The notes under the pieces are model-generated. The model did not search any database and was not told the DNA's origin. It saw only the letters and a program-made list of their open reading frames with translations. The translations under genes were made by a program, and so were the position numbers. Below, in pieces: positions 58,155 to 64,000 of a stretch of DNA of 64,000 bases. Source of the DNA: Lonicera japonica (lineage: Eukaryota > Streptophyta > Magnoliopsida > Dipsacales > Caprifoliaceae); contig CM038468.1 of the NCBI GenBank assembly GCA_021464415.1, forward strand, positions 32,166,969 to 32,230,968. The letters run 5' to 3'. Numbering within the stretch: the stretch's first letter is position 1; each line of letters begins with the position of its first letter.

Positions 58155-58985
58155 TATCTGTACATGAACCACTAATATTATACTAAACCTTGGGGAGTTG
58201 AAAGTCCAGATTTGTTTTCCTATTTAGCATATGTTTTCCAAATCATAATTTGTGTATAAATGTAGAATTGATTTGATGTGCCTTAATTATAGCAACATGC
58301 ATGTGGAGTCGAGGATGATAGTGTTTGACTACTTATCAGTAAGTGCACTTTATTTTACAGACATTCTTGTTAACTTTTTTTTCGTTTCTTATTATTTTTG
58401 ATTTAGACTAATGTTTCTGTTGTTTTGTTTTGAAGGAGAGCTATATCATCGATCCCAATTATGATAATCTCATTGAGTGGATCGAAACAAAGATTGCAGG
58501 GCGCTTTCGGCAATAGAAGCACGACTGTAAGCAAGAGTGGGATAAAGACAAGGGCGGTCCCGTTCCGATCGAGTTCTCCCACTGCCCTGAACAAACGATG
58601 AGGCGATGGAGGCGCGGGTACGGGATCTAGTATCGTCGATGATGACGAATCTTTCTACGGGTGGTGGTAGACCAAGATAGGTTTAGTGATAGACTTGTTT
58701 ATTTATAGACTATTTTGCATCTTTATATATAGACTTCTTTTTTCTCTCTCTATTGCTAGACTTATGATTTTTTTGTTCTATATTTAAATTTTGGCTTGTA
58801 ATTAGATTCTTTGTACATTTTAATTTTGGCTTGTAAATATTAGACTTTGTACATTTCAATTTTGGCCTATTTTTGTGTGATTGAATTGTGTGTGAATGAA
58901 TTGGTATCAAATTTATATTGTAGGTTGATTTGTAGAAAAGTGCAGGTGTGGCTGCACAATAATATAGCTTGTTATGAAGCAGGTC
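58155..58985 (+). pseudogene. Possible remnant of a CACTA second gene; otherwise non-coding
   Basis: A plus frame at about 58436-58515 reads ESYIIDPNYDNLIEWIETK and ends at a stop, with KHDCKQEWDKDKGG and PVPIEFSHCPEQTMRRWRRG continuing in the same frame directly after it. The single UAG interrupts an otherwise coherent frame, so it looks like a broken exon. The preceding TTGTTTTGAAG could be a splice acceptor. I do not recognise the domain. From 58700 there are repeats of TTTTAATTTTGGCTTGTAA. Confidence 0.35.
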
Positions 58986-59350
58986 TGGAACCTCTTAGGA
59001 GACATATTGTATGTCTCCTAAGTGGTGATAAATACCTTTAACCAAACAGAGTTATGCGACATACATACGTTTACATGTCTCCTAAATCAATCACTTAAGC
59101 CACATACAAGTATCGTATGTCGCTTAAGTGGTAAACTTAAAGAGACATATGCAATAGAGTATGTCTCCTAAGTCAACCACTTACGAGACATACTCTATTG
59201 CTTATGTCTCTTAAGTGTATGACTTAGGAGACATACTCTATTTGTATGTCGCGTAAGATGTTATGCCACACTACTTAACCGACATCACTTAAGAGACATA
59301 CCGTATGTCGCCTAAGACTTAGGCAACATACATCTGTATGTCTCCTAAGT
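58986..59350. repeat. CACTA subterminal repeat array, 3' end
   Basis: About 15 copies of the TTAGGAGACATA / TATGTCTCCTAAG motif in alternating orientation, ending at CTCCTAAGTG just before the terminal GTCTGTTTCAGGTAGTG. Confidence 0.92.
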
Positions 59351-59370
59351 GTCTGTTTCAGGTAGTGATG

Positions 59371-61440
59371 CTAACTTAATGCCAATGTTGAGGCAAAAGA
59401 AGCCTAAAGGAAAACCTCTCCAATTCTTGAAAATACCACATATGGCTGTCTGACTTGGAGCAAACAAAGTTAGGTCATCCGTATTCACTTTAACTAAGTA
59501 GTTACAGGACTAAACCTGTGCACACTATTAACTCCAATTTTCTTAAGAATACTTAAGTCATTCATGGAGTTTTGCATATGACCAAAAGAAATATAAGATA
59601 TATCCTTTAACTAGAAATTAAAATGTTGAATGGTTTTAGAAGGGTAAATGACCAATAAGAACAACATACTTTACCCTGTTTTTCATTTATGCCAACAAAT
59701 TCCATTTTCAAGCAAAAGTACAAGTGAACTTTTCCCATTTTTTCACTTAGGTCCAAAAGCTAACTTCCATCCATTTTTTTCTTAACGGAAGTCTGACTTG
59801 GCACAATAATCTAATGTGGTAAAAAGCTGAGACACGTCAGCTAAAACCCTCACATGATATCTCACGTGCTCTGTCTTTGGCAGTAAAATGACAACATAAC
59901 TAGGGTTCCATTAAGGTTACACTAGTGATTGGTAATTGTCACTAGATGAAAATTAGGATTTCGCTTCTAACTGCAGGTAGGTATACATATTTATGATGTT
60001 ACGTGTTCAAATCTATGTTCATTCATATCATTCTTGGCTTTTCTCTGAAACTCAACTCGTTTCTTCAACTATTCATATTTATTATTCTCATCTTCATACC
60101 TCCTCTACAACTGTTGGTTTGTGCTTTGTAGCTCTTGAACTCTATAGTGAAACTCTAACATCCTTGCAACGTACTAGACCCCATCAAACCTAACATAGTA
60201 AGAAACCTTAAAAATTAGCTTAATTTATAAAACCCTCAAAATTGAAAGAAACATTAAAAATTACCAACAATTTATGTAACTCGATTGCAATTTTTGTTGA
60301 GGCTCCTTAATTTTCTAGCCGTTATAATAGAGTAATGATAGTGTGAGATAAAAAGAATGACCATTGATGAAGAAAATAGCTATTTAACAAGAAGAATGCA
60401 AGTGAGATATCATGTGAGGGCCCGGTTTTAATTGATGGTCTTAGCTTTGACCATATCATCTCTCTTTTAATATAAAAATAAAGCCACACCAAATTATTTT
60501 GCCAAGTTAAACGTCCGTCATGAAAAACTGGAAAGGTTCAATACCAAGATACACCCCTCTAATGAAGGTTAAGTCCTAATTAAACTTAAGAGAATGATTA
60601 TCACGAAAATGGGTGATGGGTATTATAACCTCTCTTTCTTAAGAAATGTTTTCCTCGAAATTCACATAGAGTTGGATATGAGACAAAATAATCCAAAATT
60701 CTAAAATGACATCCAGTCACCCCCTCCTTAAGAAGATAGCTACGTCTCTTTAATACTAAGAACATTAAAGAGCACGAAACAATAAGGTAACGAATCCAAC
60801 ATAATCCACAAGATCAAGTCATCTCGCTTAAAATCCACAAGGACACTGAAATAAGAGACAACAAGGTTTGAAATTTGTAGCTCAATCAAGAAGTATAAGT
60901 CTACCTCCATATGGGCATCTCAAGCCAAACACGATAAGGTTTTTGATTTGGCACACCTCCCATAATGCAACACCTAATTCCCAAGTCTGTAATGATGCAA
61001 AACTTCAAGTAGTCAAATCTTGAAGTATGGCCAAAAGTAGTCTCCCTAATCCAAATCAATCGTGACGCAACTCGCTATACAATACGGACTAGTAATTATT
61101 AAGCTCGATCTACATGATCTAAAAGAAACTGAATCGAGTCTTAAACTCTTATATGCAAGAATTGACCCACAGCACTAGGAACACTGTGTTCTCAATCACT
61201 AACAGACATCAATGTAACTCCATGTGTAACGGGATACTAAACCAAAATCGACAACACTCTTGAGGTGTTTCCACCAATAAAGAATCACATCAAAGAAATA
61301 GATAACATATTTTAACTCCCATGAATCCTAACATAATAATACTCGGATAATGCATGCAACCATACTTAGACCAACTTTTTAAGACTCAAGGTTTATCAAA
61401 TTCTGGATTCATTTTTAGGAATCAAAGAAGTATATAGGGT
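59371..61440. repeat. Duplicated block S (copy 2) and gypsy-derived segment
   Basis: Resumes exactly where 48348 stops and follows 7801-9830. It begins with the upstream half of the minus-strand RNase H remnant (to about 59460). From about 60414 it follows the gypsy-derived segment (TGAGGGCCCGGTTTTAATTG; minus-strand polypurine region near 60650). No functional gene. Confidence 0.65.
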
Positions 61441-64000
61441 GAACACATATGACTCAGCAAAAACAAAGCGAGTTATTACACCCAAGTACAGGTAGTCGGT
61501 CAAGTAATAAATACTCGGTAAGTTTGAGGTCGATCCACAGGGAGGAGGGTAGTTCTTTGACTTAGGAAAATTTCTTTCAAGAGGAAAAGAGAAAAATAAA
61601 GAAAAGATGAAATATGGAGAGAAATTAATGAGAATTAATAAGTAAATTAACTAAAGCCAATATAATTAAATAAAACATGCAAATAAAACTAAACCTAAAA
61701 ATAGCGAAACATTACTACGCCAAAGGAAACAAAACTAATATAACAAGAACATGGAATAAAGTTAAATTAATAAAATAAATAATAAAAACAACATGCTAAA
61801 TTAATTAAACACGTGAAAATCTTTAATTAAAATTAAGAATAAAAAGTGCTAGGGTTATCCATAGATTCCGAGCAACACAATGGGCAATTCGGTGGACCGA
61901 GTATCCTTTTCTAATTAATTTTTCTTTAAAAATCAGCGTACTTTTCACAAGCTAATTGATCTCATAAACTCATATTTTTCGCAATAATTTATGCGTGACA
62001 TGAACTATACGTACTAATACTAATTATGAAATCAATTTGCATTACTTAATTTTATCAAAAACACTTGTTTATTAAAGTGAAGTAGCACTCGACACTACAA
62101 AATCTTTTATTAAAAGTGAGTTTAAAAATATTAAATAAAAGCCACAATTTAATTCAAATAGGTTAAAACATGATTGAAATCAAATTTGAACTAAAATAGG
62201 CGGTGGAAAAAAATTGATGATTTCGGCATTAAAAGGTAAGGATTAAAACTGCTACCAAAAACAGCGCGCTTTAATTTGAAATCTAAAAAAAATACATAAC
62301 CAATTAATTTAGAGAATATAGATCGCTCTCTAAGTCAACTAGTTAGGATTTAGCGTAAAAACAACGATTCAAACTAGTTGAATTAATCAAATTGAGTATT
62401 TTACACCTTTAGTTCTTACTAAAACTTGTTGAATTATTTGAATTAACCATTCAAGCTATTCTTAACTTATCAATCAATTCTCCACCAAATGATTGTTGGT
62501 CTTCAACTTGTATTCAAGGGTTGGGTTTAGGATCCGCGTTCCATCTCTTCGACGAAATTCCAAGGTTCTTGCACTTTCATAATTCAAGGGTTAAGGATCC
62601 ATTAATCTGGCTAGGAAAAGCGATCCGAGATCGTGTCAAGTTGGATATGACTTCCATTCCATTGAGGGACTGCTTGTTGAAGGTGGTGATGGTTACTAAG
62701 GTGAAAGTTTTGTGGTAGAACAATGGAAATAGAGGTGGTGGATAGGTGGTATTGTGATTGGTGAGGTGGTGGAGGGGTGGTAGGAGGCGGAGGCACAATG
62801 GAGGAAGGGAGGAGAGAGGACCCCAGAAAACTCATGGTGTTCATGAAATTTTAGGAAGGAGGAAAGAGAAAAGAGAGAATTTTGGTATTTTTTCTCTAAA
62901 AATTTCATTGTGTTGTGGTCTTCATCTCTCACTTTTCCTAAAAAATATTTATCACTTGAACTACAAAGTTATTGCATATAAATTAGCCTTTATATAATTA
63001 ATGAACTAATAATTTATACTGAGTTGTGCTATTCATGTATCAGTACTCTACTTAATATCGAAAAAAACAAAACTTGGGGCAAGCTACAACCCTCCTCAAT
63101 TCCCGATTAAATCCAACTGCCGAACGTATTAATTTGGATTATATATTAAATTTTAAAATAAACATCAAATCGTGTACAGGATTGGAATTGATGAATACCT
63201 ATAATACCTTGATGCTTCATTGCTAGTTATTTTAAATTAAAATTTCATTTTATCACTGTGACGACATTAAAATCTACATTAATATTTTAAATCACAAAAT
63301 TATGAATTATGAAAAAAGAAAGTTAGTTTGAGCTTTATTGAATATAATTGCGAGACAAAAATCAATGATGTTTATACGTTCGACTCTAATTTTAAAAAAT
63401 GATTAATTTTTAGTGACGGAATTTCGTGACAAAATATTTGTCGTAAATATAATATTTTATTCTTTGCATGTGTTTATTATTAGAGTGCCTACACTATACA
63501 TGTGTTCTTACGAATTTAAAATTAAGCCTACTAAAAGGGTCTCCAAAATTCCTTTCTGGCTCGGATCAAAGGGTCTGGCTAACTGGAAAAGGCTTCCCCT
63601 CCTAGATCTCATTGGTGCCTAATCAAACTGATTGCCTGTTGAATTTGACCAAGAGAGTATTCACAAATGATTGAACTGATCCAAACGACAATGCATCAAT
63701 AATAACACCATTCAACGAAGAAAAAAGAGGTTTAAGTCTCTTACTTTTATTACAAATAATAAAGAAACCTCCCCACCCAAAGTGAGACATCTAAGATTTC
63801 CAGGCACCAGATGGGCTCCCTACCCATAACCACTAGACTAACCCAAATACCCGCTACAATTCAAATCCTCACAATTGCTCTTTTATCAACTAAGACCTAA
63901 TTCTTTTTTTTGATCAACAAACATTCACTAAAGAAACCACAATTACAAAATAAGGGTGTCAAGAGGGAGAGGATGACAAAACAGCCAATACCCTATAAGA
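61441..64000. other. Unclassified repeat-like and intergenic DNA, no gene
   Basis: 61480-61560 has a phrase (GTAGTCGGTCAAGTAATAAA, GATCCACAGGGAGG) that I associate with dispersed plant repeats but cannot classify. 62500-62900 is a GC-richer region with GGTGGTGG and GGAGG-type simple sequence, open on both strands without any recognised protein. 63500-64000 also lacks recognisable content. Confidence 0.35.

Larger units (their letters stand above)
48349..59367 (+). mobile_element. CACTA (En/Spm) transposon, probably non-autonomous, 11.0 kb
   Basis: Starts CACTACACCAGATATGG and ends, read on the other strand, CACTACCTGAAACAGAC. It is flanked by a perfect 3-bp duplication ATG (48346-48348 and 59368-59370). 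CACTA ends and a 3-bp duplication are diagnostic. The paralogous block at about 7795 carries the uninterrupted site (TTTAGCAATGAATGATGAC), so the insertion is well supported. Inside are arrays of the subterminal motif TTAGGAGACATA / TATGTCTCCTAA, a caulimovirus-like movement-protein ORF, a TNP2 C-terminal remnant, promoter-like DNA and a nested solo LTR. The main transposase domain of TNP2 is missing, so mobilisation would depend on another element. Confidence 0.93.

Noticed and set aside
8555..60193. Similar short frames at 8555-8755 and 59993-60193 as a conserved small protein
   Set aside because: The similarity is explained by duplication of the whole block; the flanking non-coding DNA is equally similar.
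62521..62997. Open frames on both strands near 62.5-63.0 kb
   Set aside because: They arise from GGT/GGA-rich simple sequence and overlap in several frames; none resembles a protein family.

Overview
This is nuclear DNA from a flowering plant, most likely a eudicot. It is AT-rich, has intron-split genes with GT..AG borders, and is mostly nested transposable elements. Three things matter: a duplicated cytochrome P450 family of CYP716 type (triterpenoid oxidase family), a young full-length Ty1/copia retrotransposon, and an 11 kb CACTA DNA transposon that carries an open frame for a caulimovirus-like movement protein.

P450 cluster (+ strand throughout). Two complete three-exon genes each encode 479 residues: 31979-34091 and 43956-46019. 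A third copy supplies only its last exon (158-457), because the rest lies left of the window. Two scraps remain of further copies: a C-terminal tail (22344-22432) and a 10-codon N-terminus (28199-28228). Blocks of flanking DNA recur with the genes, so the locus grew by repeated segmental duplication. The promoter block of the two complete genes contains the same SINE-like insertion just upstream of the TATA box. No oxidosqualene cyclase or other pathway gene is visible.

Transposons. 10117-20306 is a gypsy-type solo LTR (minus strand) with a complete copia element (11975-20293, LTRs about 1.55 kb, gag and pol in one frame separated by a single UAG) inserted inside it. Other solo LTRs are at 26143-27677 (same gypsy family), 35671-37221 (same copia family, minus strand) and 55806-58149 (a third family). 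Smaller elements with recognisable target duplications are a tRNA-type SINE (38611-38782), a hAT-like MITE (39453-40019), a second MITE family (four copies), a Tourist-like MITE family (three good copies), a TRIM/LARD-like LTR with primer-binding site (40980-41197), and the end of a hAT-like element at base 1-91.

CACTA element, 48349-59367, flanked by a 3-bp ATG duplication. It is inserted in a decayed LINE-type RNase H remnant whose uninterrupted paralogue lies at about 7500-7960. It contains arrays of a subterminal repeat (TTAGGAGACATA and its complement), the 591-codon movement-protein ORF (48780-50555), a remnant of the TNP2 transposase C-terminus (DUF4216-like, about 51848-52328), a promoter-like segment with a telo-box (53461-53700), and the third solo LTR. 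Most of TNP2 is missing, so the element is probably non-autonomous.

The remaining sequence is AT-rich intergenic DNA made of duplicated blocks, gypsy-derived scraps and simple repeats. I see no tRNA, rRNA or CRISPR locus. All assignments come from reading the sequence; no database search was run.
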